Assembly: GCA_013339895.1 (NCBI GenBank) | Contig: JABACO010000033.1 | Span: 356,087-420,086, forward strand | Length of the DNA stretch: 64,000 bases | From: Ephydatia muelleri | Taxonomy: Eukaryota; Porifera; Demospongiae; Spongillida; Spongillidae | Direction: 5' to 3' | Shown here: positions 24,301 to 36,378 of the stretch, one piece after another | Layout of the letters: each line of letters opens with the position of its first letter | Numbering within the stretch: the first letter of the stretch is position 1 | Program-made: the position numbers and the translations under genes | The notes under the pieces: model-generated | Told to the model about the DNA's origin: nothing | The model's database searches: none | What the model saw: the letters and a program-made list of their open reading frames with translations, nothing else

Positions 24301-26174
24301 CTGGTGATGCTTCCGCTTATGGTATCGGGGCAGTAATATCCCACACTTACCAAGATGGACAGGAACGTCCCATAGCTTTCGCTTCTGGGACACTTTCTGC
24401 AGCTGAACTTAGCTATTCGCAAATTGAAAAGGAATCCTTATCTCTAGTATATGGTGTAAAGAAATTCCACCAATACTTGTATGGTCGTAAGTTTGTCCTG
24501 GTTACTGATCATAAGCCCCTGGTCACATTGTTAGGTCCAACAAGTGGGATACCTACATTAGCTGCTGCTCGCCTCCAGCGATGGGCATTGATACTTTCTG
24601 CTTATTCATATGATCTTGAATTCCGACCTACACAGAGGCACTCAAATGCAGATGGGCTCTCAAGGTTGCCAGTTGTTTCTAAAGATCGTGACGGCAGCAG
24701 TGATGTACCCGAAACAGCAATTTTTAATATCAGTCAGGTACATTCACTTCCAGTAACAGCAATGCAGTTGCAAAGAGCTACAAGGAGAGACCCTATACTC
24801 AGTAAGGTTTTCCTGTTAATGCAGCAAGGATGGCCAGGAGTGGTCAGCGATGATCTGAAGCCCTATCTAAGTCGTCAGGCTGAGTTGGGCACTGAAGGGG
24901 GTTGCATTTTGTGGGGTATTAGAGTTGTCGTGCCTCAGGCATTACAATCCAAGGTTTTGGGAGAATTACATAAGAATCACCCAGGAGTGGTGCGCATGAA
25001 GGCATTGGCGAGAAGTTATGTTTGGTGGCCAGGATTGGACAACGATATTGAGCATCATGTAAAGAACTGCCAACCCTGCCAGACAGTGAGAAATTCCCCA
25101 CCATCTGCTCCTTTACATCCCTGGTTGTGGCCTACCAGACCATGGCAACGAGTGCATGTGGATTTTGCGGGTCCTTTCCAGGGTAAAATGTTCTTACTGG
25201 TTGTTGATGCACATTCCAAGTGGCCAGAGGTGGTTAACATGACCACAACTAGTGCCCAGTGCACTATAGAGGAGCTGCGTAGGATGTTTGCTTCCTATGG
25301 AATTCCTGAACAACTTGTCTCTGATAATGGTCCCCAGTTTGTGTCTGGATGTTTTGAGGAATTCATGAAAATGAACGGGGTGAAGCATATTAAGTGTACT
25401 CCTTATCATCCTTCTTCGAATGGAGCTGTAGAGCGATTGGTGCAGACATTCAAAAATTTCATGAAGGTGAACGCAAGTAATGGTGGAACATTGTCCCAAC
25501 GTCTGGCGTCTTTCCTGTTTTCATATCGTACTACCCCACATGCAACCACAAATGTTGCTGCTTGTGAACTTTTCCTAGGTAGGAAAATACGGAGTCGTCT
25601 GGATTTACTGAGACCTGATGTAGAGTCTCGTGTGAATGAACAGCAAGCCAAACAAAAGGCGTGTCATGATGGTAACTCACCCTTTCGAGAATTCTTTCTG
25701 GGTCAGAACGTGATGAGTCGGAATTTACGACATGGACCAGACTGGGTACCAGGTGTAATAGTTGAACGTCTAGGTCCTCTGACATACTTAGTGCAAGTGT
25801 CAAGTGGAGCATTTTGGAAACGTCATGTGGATCAATTGAGAACTTCTGTGGATGATCAGGTTGAAATGCCTTGTGAGTCTGGTGACCCTTTACTGCTACC
25901 TGAAACTTACATGCCACCAGTTATCGAGTCGACAAATGAAGGATCAGCTACCCTGCAGCCCATGAATGAGCACCAGTCGCCATGCCCTTCAGTTTCAAAA
26001 CCACCCCAGGAAGTTACGTCTAACCTACCGGCATCAAGTACAGTTCCTGTTGAGTTACCAGCCATCCAAACTGATTTACACAATGGAGTTAATGCTGGTT
26101 CTAACACCAGTATTCAAAATCCGGAGCAGAGGAGATATCCAACCCGAATACGGAAGCCTCCTCAGAGATTTTAG
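21309..26174 (+). pseudogene. Gypsy gag-pol, interrupted and frameshifted
   Basis: Gag starts at 21309, is interrupted at 21410 by the inverted-repeat element, and resumes at 22252. Then in order: two zinc knuckles (about 22750-22850; CFRCGGPHLATSC and CHKCGKIGHLARVC), protease DTGS (about 23020), reverse transcriptase with YIDD (about 23860), RNase H (about 24300), and integrase with an HHCC zinc region (about 24970-25080) and DDE residues (VDFAG, SDNGPQF, AVERL). A single extra base near 24036-24040, between RT and RNase H, shifts the frame from 2 to 3. The ORF ends at 26174. Gag and pol appear to be one continuous frame apart from these breaks. Confidence 0.95.
21410..22244. mobile_element. 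835-bp inverted-repeat element inside gag
   Basis: The ends are perfect 30-bp inverted repeats starting CATAGATATTAGAGTAG and finishing GGATAGGAAAC. The 7-bp word gtgtagg is duplicated at 21403-21409 and 22245-22251. Removing the insert and one duplicate restores frame across gag, so the insertion is younger than the retrotransposon. It is related to the element at 49804-51284. A minus-strand open stretch (about 21480-21710) with an AG acceptor-like border may be an exon but is not recognised. Confidence 0.85.
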
Positions 26175-26189
26175 AAACAATACTTACAG

Positions 26190-26202
26190 AGTAGGGGGAG
26201 GG
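26190..26202 (+). other. Polypurine tract
   Basis: agtagggggaggg directly precedes the 3' LTR and would prime plus-strand synthesis. Confidence 0.85.
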
Positions 26203-26333
26203 TGTTAGATATATGTGCGCATGCGCAGTGGACATTGGTCTAGAGTATGCATTAATTAGAATAGGTAGTTGTGTTGTTTTGTAGACCTAGTTCGTGCTTT
26301 GCAATTATGACAATTTGGTGTTAAGACATCACA
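26203..26333 (+). repeat. 3' LTR (131 bp)
   Basis: Identical to the 5' LTR and followed by the agtta target duplication. Confidence 0.97.
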
Positions 26334-27054
26334 AGTTAGTCATGTGGAGTTGCATGATGCACTGTGCAAAAAACCTAGTATACGCTACTGTATATTTTTG
26401 CGCATATTTTGCGTTTACCACCAATATACCAAGGTCAGTGCATATTTCAAATATCCCTTGGTATATTTCATGAATCCACGGGCTACAATTATTCATAGCG
26501 CATAATCATAACACGGTCCAACAATGAATTTATGCAACTCATGCACGTGAGTATTATCGTTATTATTTCAGGCGCGCGTGAATTCAAATGGATTCTTTCC
26601 TGCTGGAATGTCTCATGCAAAGGTGAGATTGAGCGTAGATCATAAGACTCAATGCTATGTAATATAAACGGACTCAAACGTTCACATGTTGAACTTCAAG
26701 CGTTGGTAGTATTTTAATGTCATAATAGCTTACCAAATGATAGAAACTTTGGACAAGGACCTAGTGGTCTGTAGGCCCTACGCCAAAGTTATGTGCTAAC
26801 ACGTGCAGTTAGGTTTATATTATAGGAGGCCATGTTTGATCACATTTTTTAACCCACGCCAGGACCATATGGCCCAGTCTGGTGGTGAACTGTAGTGTAC
26901 AACACTGGAGTTGAACAAGCATGTTGAATTTACAGCCTGTCATGCCATGCATCAAAGCAGGTTGCCAAGATGTTCCTTGGACTTTCCATGCAGTGTACCT
27001 CGAGTCATAAGACTCACGTGGTGGCACTTGACAGGTGAGTAGTACAATTCAATT

Positions 27055-27658
27055 TGTAGCACACTTGCCCTGTTTGAGGACCTGATGGTCCTTAAGCTTT
27101 TCATGCAATGACGTGACACCTTTTCACTTCATGAGAGTCATTGGATTCACGTGACCTTGGAGAGCGTGGCAATTTGGCAGGTGTATTATTCAATTTGTAG
27201 CAACACTTGCCCCGTTCACCACCATAACTTGAGGAAAAGATCATCCTTAAGCTTTTCATGCAGTGACACCTTTTCACCTCAAACGGGTCATTGGATTCAC
27301 GTGACCTTGGAGGGCGTGGCACTTGACAGGTGAGTTGTACATTCAATTTGTAGCACACTTGCCCCGTTCACCACCATAACTTGAGGACAAGATGTTCCTT
27401 AAGCTTTTCATGTAGTGACACCTTTTCACCTCAAAGGGGTCATTGGATTCACGTGACCTTGGAGGGTGTGGCACTTGATAGGTGAGTTGTACAATTCAAT
27501 TTGTATCACACTGGTCCTGTTCACCACCATAACTTGAGGACAAGATGTTCCTTAAGCTTTTCATGTAGTGACACCTTTTCTCCTCAAAGGGGTCATTGGA
27601 TTCACGTGACCTTGGGGGGCGTGGCACTTGACAGGTGAGTTGTACATTCAATTTGTAG
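27055..27658. repeat. 153-bp satellite, left block
   Basis: About four units with period 152-153 bp, each containing ccaccataacttgagg, tccttaagcttttcatg and tcattggattcacgtgacc. The block stops in mid-unit at ...tttgtagca, where the 44-bp array begins. Confidence 0.9.
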
Positions 27659-30075
27659 CAGGGTGGTGATGGAAGAGTAGTGTGGCCAGTGGTGTACTTG
27701 TGTAGGGTGGTGATAGAAGAGTAGTGTGGCCAGTGGTGTACTTGTGTAGGGTGGTGAGGGAGGGGGAGTGGCCAGTAGTGTACTTGTGTAGGGCGGTGAT
27801 GGAAGAGTAGAGTGGCCAGTGGTGTACTTGTGTAGGTGGTGATGGAGGGGGCGTGGCCAGTGGTGTACTTGTGTAGGGTGGTGATGGAAGAGTAGTGTGG
27901 CCAGTGGTGTACTTGTGTAGGGTGGTAATGGAAGAATAGTGTGACCAGTGGGGTACTTGTGTAGGGTGGTGATGGGGTCAGTGGTGTACTTGTGTAGGGT
28001 GGTGATGGATGAGTAGTGTGGCCAGTGGTGTACTTGTGTAGGGTGGTGATGGAAGAGTAGTGTGACCAGTGGTGTACTTGTGTAGGGTGGTGATGGAGGG
28101 GGAGTGGCCAGTAGTGTACTTGTGTAGGGTGGTGATGGAAGAGTAGTGGCCAGTGGTGTACTTGTGTAGGGTGGTGATGGGAGAGTAGTGTGGCCAGTGG
28201 TGTACTTGTGTAGGGTGGTGATGGGGCCAGTGGTGTACTTGTGTAGGTGGTGATGGAGGGGGCGTGACCAGTGGTGTACATGTGTAGGGTGGTGATGGGG
28301 CCAGTGGTGTACTTGTGTAGGGTGGTGATGGAAGAGCAGTGTGGCCAGTGGTGTACTTGTGTAGGGTGGTGATGGAAGAGTAGTGTGGCCAGTGGTGTAC
28401 TTGTGTAGGGTGGTGATGGAAGAGTAGTGTGGCCAGTGGTGTACATGTGTAGGGTGGGATGGAAGAGCAGTGTGGCCAGTAGTGTACTTGTGTAGGGTGG
28501 TGATGGAAGAGCAGTGGTCTACTTGTGTAGGGTGGTGATGGAAGAGTAGTGTGGCCAGTGGTGTACTTGTGTAGGGTGGTGATGGAAGAGCAGTGTGGCC
28601 AGTGGTGTACTTGTGTAGGGTGGTGATGGAAGAGCAATGTGGCCAGTGGTGTACTTGTGTAGGGTGGTGATGGAGGGGGGAGTGGCCAGTGGTGTACTTG
28701 TGTAGGGTGGTGATGGAAGAGTAGTGTGGCCAGTGGTGTACTTGTGTAGGGTGGTGATGGAAGAGTAGAGTGGCCAGTGGTGTACTTCTGTAGGGTGGTG
28801 ATGGAAGAGTAGTGTGGCCAGTGGTGTACTTGTGTAGGGTGGTGATGGAAGAGTAGTGTGGCCAGTGGTGTACTTGTGTAGGGTGGTGATGGAAGAGTAA
28901 GGTGGGGCCAGTGGTGTACTTGTGTAGGGTGGTGACGGAAGAGTAGTGTGGCCAGTGGTGTACTTGTGTAGGGTGGTGATGGAAGAGTAGAGTTGCCAGT
29001 GGCCCTACTTGTGTAGGGTGGTGATGGAAGAGTAGAGTGGGCCAGTGGTGTACTTGTGTAGGGTGGTGATGGAAGAGTAGTGTGGCCAGTGGTGTACTTG
29101 TGTAGGGTGGTGATGGAAGAGTAGTGTGGCCAGTGGTGTACTTGTGTAGGGTGGTGATGGGGCCAGTGGTGTACTTGTGTAGGGTGGTGATGGAAGAGTA
29201 GTGTGGCCAGTGGTGTACTTGTGTAGGGTGGTGATGGAAGAGTAGTGTGGCCAGTGGTGTACTTGTGTAGGGTGGTGATGGGAGAGCAGTGTGGCCAGTG
29301 GTGTACTTGTGTAGGGTGGTGATGGAAGAGTAGTGTGGCCAGTGGTGTACTTGTGTAGGGTGGTGATGGAAGAGTAGTGTGGCCAGTGGGGTACTTGTGT
29401 AGGGTGGTGTGGCCAGTGGTGTACTTGTGTAGGGTGGTGATGGAAGAGTAGAGTGGCCAGTGGTGTACTTGTGTAGAGTGGTGATGGAAGAGTAGTGTGG
29501 CCAGTGGTGTACTTGTGTAGGGTGGTGATGGAAGAGTAGTGTGGCCAGTGGTGTACTTGTGTAGGGTGGTGATGGAAGAGTAGTGTGGCCAGTGGTGTAC
29601 TTGTGTAGGGTGGTGATGGAAAAGCAGTGTGGCCAGTAGTGTACTTGTGTAGGGTGGTGATGGGAGAGTAGTGTGGCCAGTGGTGTACTTGTGTAGGGTG
29701 GTGATGGAAGAGCAGTGTGGCCAGTGGTGTACTTGTGTAGGGTGGTGATGGGAGAGTAGTGTGGCCAGTAGTGTACTTGTGTAGGGTGGTGATGGAAGAG
29801 TAGTGTGGCCAGTGGTGTACTTGTGTAGGGTGGTGATGGAAGAGTAGTGTAGCCAGTGGTGTACTTGTGTAGGGTGGTGATGGAAGAGCAGTGTGGCCAG
29901 TAGTGTACTTGTGTAGGGTGGTGATGGGAGAGTAGTGTGGCCAGTGGTGTACTTGTGTAGGGTGGTGATGAAAGAGCAGTGTGGCAAGTAGTGTACTTGT
30001 ATAGGGTGGTGATGGAAGAGTAGTGTGGCCAGTGGTGTACTTGTGTAGGGTGGTGATGGAAGAGCAGTGTGGCCA
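27659..30075. repeat. 44-bp minisatellite, about 55 units
   Basis: The unit begins gggtggtgatggaagagtag and ends with a gtgtacttgtgta block. Unit variants include single substitutions and a few shortened units. Because 44 is not a multiple of three and the unit has no stop on the minus strand, very long open frames appear in all three minus frames. These are artefacts of the repeat, not genes. Confidence 0.95.
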
Positions 30076-30955
30076 GACACTTGCCCTGTTCACCACCATA
30101 ACTTGAGGACAAGATGTTCCTTAAGCTTTTCATGTAGTAACACCATTTCACCTCAAAGCGGTCATTGGATTCACGTGACCTTGGAGGGCGTGGCACTTGA
30201 CAGTTGAGTTGTACAATTCAATTTGTAGCACACTTGCCCCGTTCACCACCATAACTTGAGGACAAGATGTTCCTTAAGCTTTTCATGTAGTGACACCTTT
30301 TTACCTCAAAGGGGTCATTGGATTCACATGACCTTGGAGGGCGTGGCACTTGACAGGTGTGTTGTACAATTTAATTTGAAGCACACTTGTCCCGTTCACC
30401 ACCATAACTTGAGGACAAGATGTTCCTTAAGCTTTTCATGTAGTGAAACCTTTTCTCCTCAAAAGGGTCATTGGATTCACGTGACCTTGGGGGGCGTGGC
30501 ACTTGACAGGTGAGTTGTACATTCAATTTGTAGCACACTTGCCCCGTTCACCACCATAACTTGAGGACAAGATGTTCCTTAAGCTTTTCATGTAGTGACA
30601 CCTTTTCACCTCAAAGGGGTCATTGGATTCACGTGACCTTGGAAGGCTTGGCACTTGACAGGTGAGTTGTGCAATTCAATTTGTAGCACACTTGCCCCGT
30701 TCACCACCATAACTTGAGGACAAGATGTTCCGTAAGCTTTCCATGTACATGTAGTGACACCTTTTCACCTCAAAGGGGTCATTGGATTCACGTGACTTTG
30801 GAGGGCGTGGCACTTGACAGGTGAGTTGTACAATTCAATTTGTAGCACACCTGTCCAGTTCACCACCATAACTTGGGGACAAGATGTTCCTTAAGAGTTT
30901 CATGCAGTGACACCTTTTCACCTCATAGGGGTCATTGGATTCACGTGACCTTGAG
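30076..30955. repeat. 153-bp satellite, right block
   Basis: About six units of the same family as 27055-27658. The block resumes with cacttgccc, exactly the base that follows tttgtagca in a complete unit, so the 44-bp array splits one satellite unit without loss. Confidence 0.9.
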
Positions 30956-31884
30956 CAACACTCTCATCACACACTGGGAATGTCCATGGAAGTCTATAAC
31001 CCCTGTTCTGTCGTTGCCATGGATTCTTTTGCAAAGATGCGTTTGTTTTCACCACAAACATTGACTTTTTTTGTACACTATCATTTTGCTTTTTGCAATG
31101 ACATATTTGGAGGAGTAATGCTTAACATAACATCACCTGCATTCTGTGAATGGATCGTCATTACTTCCTATAGATCACTAGGCATACATCAAATGATTAA
31201 TAGTCATTGCAATGCGAGTGTTACGGTCAACAAACTCTGGAAACACTGAATTAGATGCATGAGATGTGAACGCTTCATCACAATTGTGGCTTACAGAAAG
31301 CAGCTACAAATACAAATGATGTTACTAGGTATTATTGAAACGTGATGACAGCTCTAGATCTCTTTGAATGAGCATGGTGGTCCACTTTGTATTTGCTATA
31401 CTACACAACACTAGTTCTTCTTCAAAGTCACTAAATACTGATCCTTGATATCTTCATGTTATCTGTTTCCAGATCAGCAGCATTTGGACTGCCCTTTGAT
31501 CTAGCTAGCTATCTTAATTAAACAAAGCAGTAATGTCATCTTTAGGATTTTGAACCCTTTCCGTGGCCAGCAGACTTCCTCTCGTGCTGCCTCGCGATCG
31601 CAATGTGCATGTTACAAACAGCATTATTCATACACTACAAAGTCTCAATAAAAGTGTTTACATATGTACATATACCATATAAACACCTACTGTAAATGTT
31701 GGTAAGTTATTTACTTGCAATTGTACAGCAGAAACATCCTGTGTTCATAGCAACTGATGTACATGTAAAATTGACGATCAAAATTTTACTTTCCTATTGA
31801 CTGGACACAAGACTAGAACATTGTCAATTCCAAAGTCAAATTTCATTGTAGTGTTGAACTCAGCACATTGATTCATTATCCGAC
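30956..31884. other. No gene recognised
   Basis: Interior of the CACTA element between the satellite and the transposase 3' end. Only short unsupported frames are seen. Confidence 0.4.
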
Positions 31885-34654
31885 TTAGAGGGATGAATAC
31901 TGATGATCCATTTTCTTTTTTATGTTAGTGAATACTTTTAATGGAAACAGTTGTGTATCATAAGAAGGATGCTTTTTATACCAGTGAACATAAGCAAACA
32001 CATGTGATACAAACTTCTCTGGTTGTTCTGGCAGCATTATTCCTACCACGTGGTAAAAAAAATACTGAATTTCTCCTGCCTGATACTCAGAATGTCTGGA
32101 TAATTGATTGGTTCCTTGAATCGACTCAGGCCAGTAAGCAATTATGCTATGTGAGTGATTTCCTTTTGCTTTTACAGACAAATGTATTTCACCGAAAACG
32201 TTAGCCTCATGAAAAACATCATGACTCATGTTGACATGAGTAATGGATATAATGTCATGTACACATTCCTAAGCCACTCAACTTCATGAAAAGTTTTTCA
32301 CATTTTTATGACATGGCTTCACACAGAGAATAATTTGTTGCATTAATTTCTTCAATTGGGCATAGTGAAAATCTGGAATGCGTGTTCAACAGGTTAGGAT
32401 CAGCACTTGTCTGCTGAATCGATCCTTTGTAGGATGTTTCATCATTAATATCACTAAACCATTCAAAGCAAGGCTGTTCTGATGACATTTTAATCATGAC
32501 CACTGAATCCTGGTAGTTTAAAAATTTAGTCATTATCTGAAGTTCTGGACACATCCAGTTCTTGTTGAAACTTTCAAATATGCCATTGTAGCGCTCAAAG
32601 GGAAAACACCAAAAAGAATGAACTGATCCATAGTCAAATAAACATTGCTTCAAATGCAAATGAAGGTGCATATTTGGTGTACATTTACTTTTACCATACA
32701 GCTGCTCGTAGCATTTACAGAACTGAGTTAATTTGCAATCTCCCTCCATGATATCATCAATGTTAATAATAGGCTTGAGAATGAAAGAGCATGCTTCAAC
32801 AAACAACGACCAGCATTCTAAATGTTCTTGTGATAAAATAGATAAGAGTGCAGGTATAGAATAGATTAGCACCCAATTCTTCCACTGATCAGCTGAAAGA
32901 GAAGATACTTGAGACTCTACTTTGTGTGGAATGCGGCCAATGTTTAATGGGACCCTAATTCTGTCAACTGTGTCCTGCATATTTTGGTTGTCTGATTTAA
33001 ATATAAGAGATTCATCTTTCCAAACAGACATCATGTACTTAGCAGTGCCTAGTAGAAGATTGTGCATTGGATCTACTACATGGTAACGAACAAGATCAAA
33101 ATACGGTAGTCGTACTAGTTCTGAGTACCTGACTCCCCATGCTTTTTGTATTGCCTTTCTTTCCAAAACCAGTTTCTTTTGCTTAATCTGATTCAAAACA
33201 TGCATATGAGAGGCGTGATCTCTTGCAATCCCCGAGGCATTGTCAAAACCTGAATAATCAGGCTTTGAATTAAACTGATCAGTTACAAATTCTTTCAAAC
33301 ATTTTGAGCAACCTCGTCTAGCATTATGAGGAAAAAACCCACATAATTTACGAGTTGCTGGAATATCAGCAGAAATTGACGTTAGCATGCATCGAACTGA
33401 TGTAATTCCAAATGCAGACTGTGACTTGATAAAAACGCCATGCCAGAGTTCTAACAATTCATCAATAAGAGGCTTCATAAATGAGTTAACTGTGAGCTTT
33501 GGTTCATTAGGACCTGGAATACACCCCACAATAATGATATTCTCAAGATTATATCTTTTGTGTCATGGCAGATTTTCAATGACTAAGTAAAGCATTCCTA
33601 CACTATTGTTGACATGTTTACATATCCTAAACCAGTCTATGTTTAGTCGTAATGCAAGGCTGAATGGTGTTGACAAAAATTGCCCAGGGCTGGACAGCTC
33701 TTTCCAAACATTGCCATCATACACATCTGATAATACATTTTCTTCAGACAATCGAGTTCTCCATTGTTCAGTCTGTGATAAAATCTTTTTTTTGAAATAA
33801 TCGAGACAATGACTGCTTAAGTGAGTTGTAAATGTAAATCTTCTTTGGGACAAATTTGTATTTTTTTCCACATTTAACTTTCCGAAGAAGCTCTGCCCCA
33901 CAAGTTTTGCTAGTGTATTCCGACTTGACAGTGCAAGTTACATTTGCCAAGGCACTACTAGGGATCCTGTGGCAGGCTGAGCATTTAGGGCACACAGCAA
34001 ATTTATCGAACTCTTTTTTATAGTGTCCAAACATTTTTCTCAGTTTGTATATGTTATTAGGGAGCTGTACTAATTTTTTTCATTGTTTACACACTGTGCA
34101 ATTATTTTTATTATTGAATGGAAAACAACTAAAATAAACTCAATGCCTCTATCTGATACCTTGTACATTAGTTGAAAGAAAATCAAACTCATTGCTAATG
34201 GCTGAAGCACAGGGGAACTTAAAGATGGCTCGGTTTTGTCTACATGCGCATCCTCAACTTGATAGTTAGAAACTGAAAGTTCTATACTGCTAGACAATGG
34301 TGTAGGTGTACTTACACAGCCACCTTCTTCTTGTGGAAAAAGTTCTTGCTCTATGATATCAATCTCATCCACAACCTGTAATTCATCGTCTTCCTCTGGG
34401 TTCTCCAAACTTGATACTGCATCAGAACCCTCAACATTCCATTCGTAAGCATTATCGAAGTCCTCATCTGAATCCTGCTGATCTTCATTTTGAGCACTGG
34501 TGTCTTGCATATCTTCTACTTCATCAGTACCGTCAGGATCTTGCGGAGAAGCAGCTTCCTTAGGAAAACGCGAATTCAATGGTCTACAATACAAAGGGTT
34601 AGAATGGCGTTTGTATTGGCATTTAGGACATCGAATTCTGTTGCGCATAGACAT
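31885..34654 (-). pseudogene. CACTA/EnSpm transposase (Tnp2-like), frame broken
   Basis: Likely start at the ATG ending at 34654, just before a zinc motif (CPKC...C). An acidic serine-rich stretch follows, then a second zinc region (CPKCSACH, about 33980). Next comes the transposase core: LRLNIDWF, GPNEPKLTVNSF, GCSKCLKEF, RYSELVRLPYFD and DPMHNLLLGTAK, all typical of Transposase_21/Tnp2 proteins. The C-terminal block (31885-32229) contains FAYVHWYKKHPSYD. Breaks: a frameshift at an eight-T run (33786-33793), an in-frame TGA near 33563, and a gap at 32230-32305 that may be an intron. Stretches near 34070 may also be intronic. It could be intact if those gaps are introns, but the TGA argues against it. 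Confidence 0.85.
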
Positions 34655-34851
34655 TTTGAATTGGGTAATAACTTTTAAAATTTCATGCCACGCGAAATGA
34701 GCGGGAGGTGCACATCGTCGTCTGGAAGGAGATACACCCAAGAGAATTAGTGAGGTAATAGTAAGAAACATCAGCAATTCAATTCAATTTTATTTTTAAT
34801 TGGTCACAGTCAGGTCACATTGTACCCAGAAGACTGGTACATGTAAGTGGC

Positions 34852-35987
34852 ATGACGGCTGGCGCCTCGACGAGTTCATTTTACGGCCATGGACAGACAT
34901 GTACACCTGCTGCGGAAAATCCTCAAACGTGGCTTCCAGGCGAGACCATACATGTAGATTGTCACAGTGGTACAAGCGCTACCAATTCTGGATCCAACTA
35001 TCAAAGCACAGAGATACAGCTAAAAGAGTGGATGCATCAGCTTGTATCTGATATGCAAGCAGCAGTGCTAGGACGTTTAAATGAAATTGATGAAAAAATT
35101 AATAGCCTTTCTGTCCGAGTTTCTAAACTAGAGGATGACGGTGTACACTCGCACAGCAATGAGTCTACCACTACAGGCGTACGGGTTTCTCAGCCAAGTC
35201 ACAGTGAAATTCGCACACGCAAAACCTCCACTGAGATACAAGCAAGTTATCACGCTGATTTATAAGTTGTTATTATCCATGCACGTCGTCCTTTCTGCAG
35301 AGTCGCATCAGGGAAGTGTATCGAAATTTAGGAGAGGATAACCAGTTTCGTCTTGATGAAGAGTAAGAACTTGTGACTTCTACAATTTTTATTCTATGAA
35401 ATTATTTACTTTGCATAGGATTGATAGTGAGCACAACTCCAAGGTAGTGAAGCTTGTGGCAGCTGAATTCACCAGCCCGCTTGCAATTATTAAAGGTATC
35501 TTTACATTTGAATTGATTTGCTAAAATCTAGCCCTTGTATGTATAGGTGGTCTTGCAACGTACAGGCAAACTCTGAAAAGAGCTCTGACAGACGAGGGTG
35601 CTAGTCGGCGTACAAAGCGTTCCCGCCAACAGCGTGTAAATGCATACTTACTGAGTTAAGTCGTAACAAATTGTTATCTCTCACTTGCAGTTCTGGGAAA
35701 AAAGAAGTGAAACGATAACAAGCGACGAAGAAAGAAGGCTTTGGAGTGACATAAAACCTTGTGCAATGTCAGAGGAGGAAACTGATGAGGAAGATCCACA
35801 GGCATTGATGCATCGTAGACCATCATGGCGTTCTGAACAATGTCACGAACTGATAGACACACTGGATGCTCGAAACAGCAAACTGCACAAGAAGTATCCT
35901 AGCAAAAAACGCATAACCGGACCGCTACTACAGACTTCTCCTCCTCCGTCCACACCACATTGGATGGTTCATCAGTCAGTCGTTTAA
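34852..35987 (+). CDS. Second CACTA gene, coiled-coil and C14orf93-like protein
   Basis: Transcribed away from the transposase, about 200 bp apart. The first exon from 34852 has a Ser/Thr/Gly-rich start and a coiled coil (LNEIDEKINSLSVRVSKLE). Later exons with clear GT/AG borders are about 35315-35366 (VYRNLGEDNQFRLDEE), 35420-35495 and 35548-35655, then a last exon from 35691 (FWEKRSE, then AMSEEETDEEDP, then RRPSWRSEQCHELIDTLDAR) to the stop at 35987. The last region resembles the C-terminal part of C14orf93/RTFC-like proteins, compared from memory. The exon 1 donor is not resolved. It probably assists transposition, for example by binding element ends; that is inference. Confidence 0.55.
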
Positions 35988-36253
35988 CCTTTTACCATTT
36001 TCAAGTGTACCAGCTAGCTACATGTAGATCTCCAATTAATGCTCTGTGTAATGATTAAAATAACTATTATGTTTGTCAATTAATAGAGCTACTCACCACG
36101 TGGCATATTTTCGATTGCGTGTAAGGAAAGAAAGGAACTGTCTATGGTTAGTTGGTTGCAATTGCAAAATGCAACGATTGTGTTTCATCCAACAGATTCT
36201 CATTGCTGAGTGTTTTCCGTAGCACAGCCCCATGCAACTTGTGGTAAATTTCA

Positions 36254-36297
36254 CACACATGCACGCACACACACATGCACGCACGCACACACACACG

Positions 36298-36378
<81 letters not shown>
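36254..36378. repeat. (CA)n microsatellite
   Basis: Roughly 125 bp of CA repeats with scattered CG variants. The long Thr/His and Val/Cys frames across it are artefacts. Confidence 0.95.

Larger units (their letters stand above)
21158..26333 (+). mobile_element. Ty3/Gypsy LTR retrotransposon
   Basis: Two identical 131-bp LTRs with TG...CA ends bound a gag-pol region. The 5-bp duplication agtta is present at 21153-21157 and 26334-26338. A primer site follows the 5' LTR and a purine tract precedes the 3' LTR. Identical LTRs mean a recent insertion. It sits inside the decayed zinc/AT-hook/SAP gene. It cannot be autonomous now because gag carries an 835-bp insertion and pol has a frameshift. Confidence 0.97.

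Noticed and set aside
27496..30196. Very long minus-strand open frames (up to 864 codons) rich in His, Thr and Pro
   Set aside because: They read a 44-bp minisatellite whose unit has no stop in the minus frames. All three frames are open and give the same peptide cycle, so they are artefacts.
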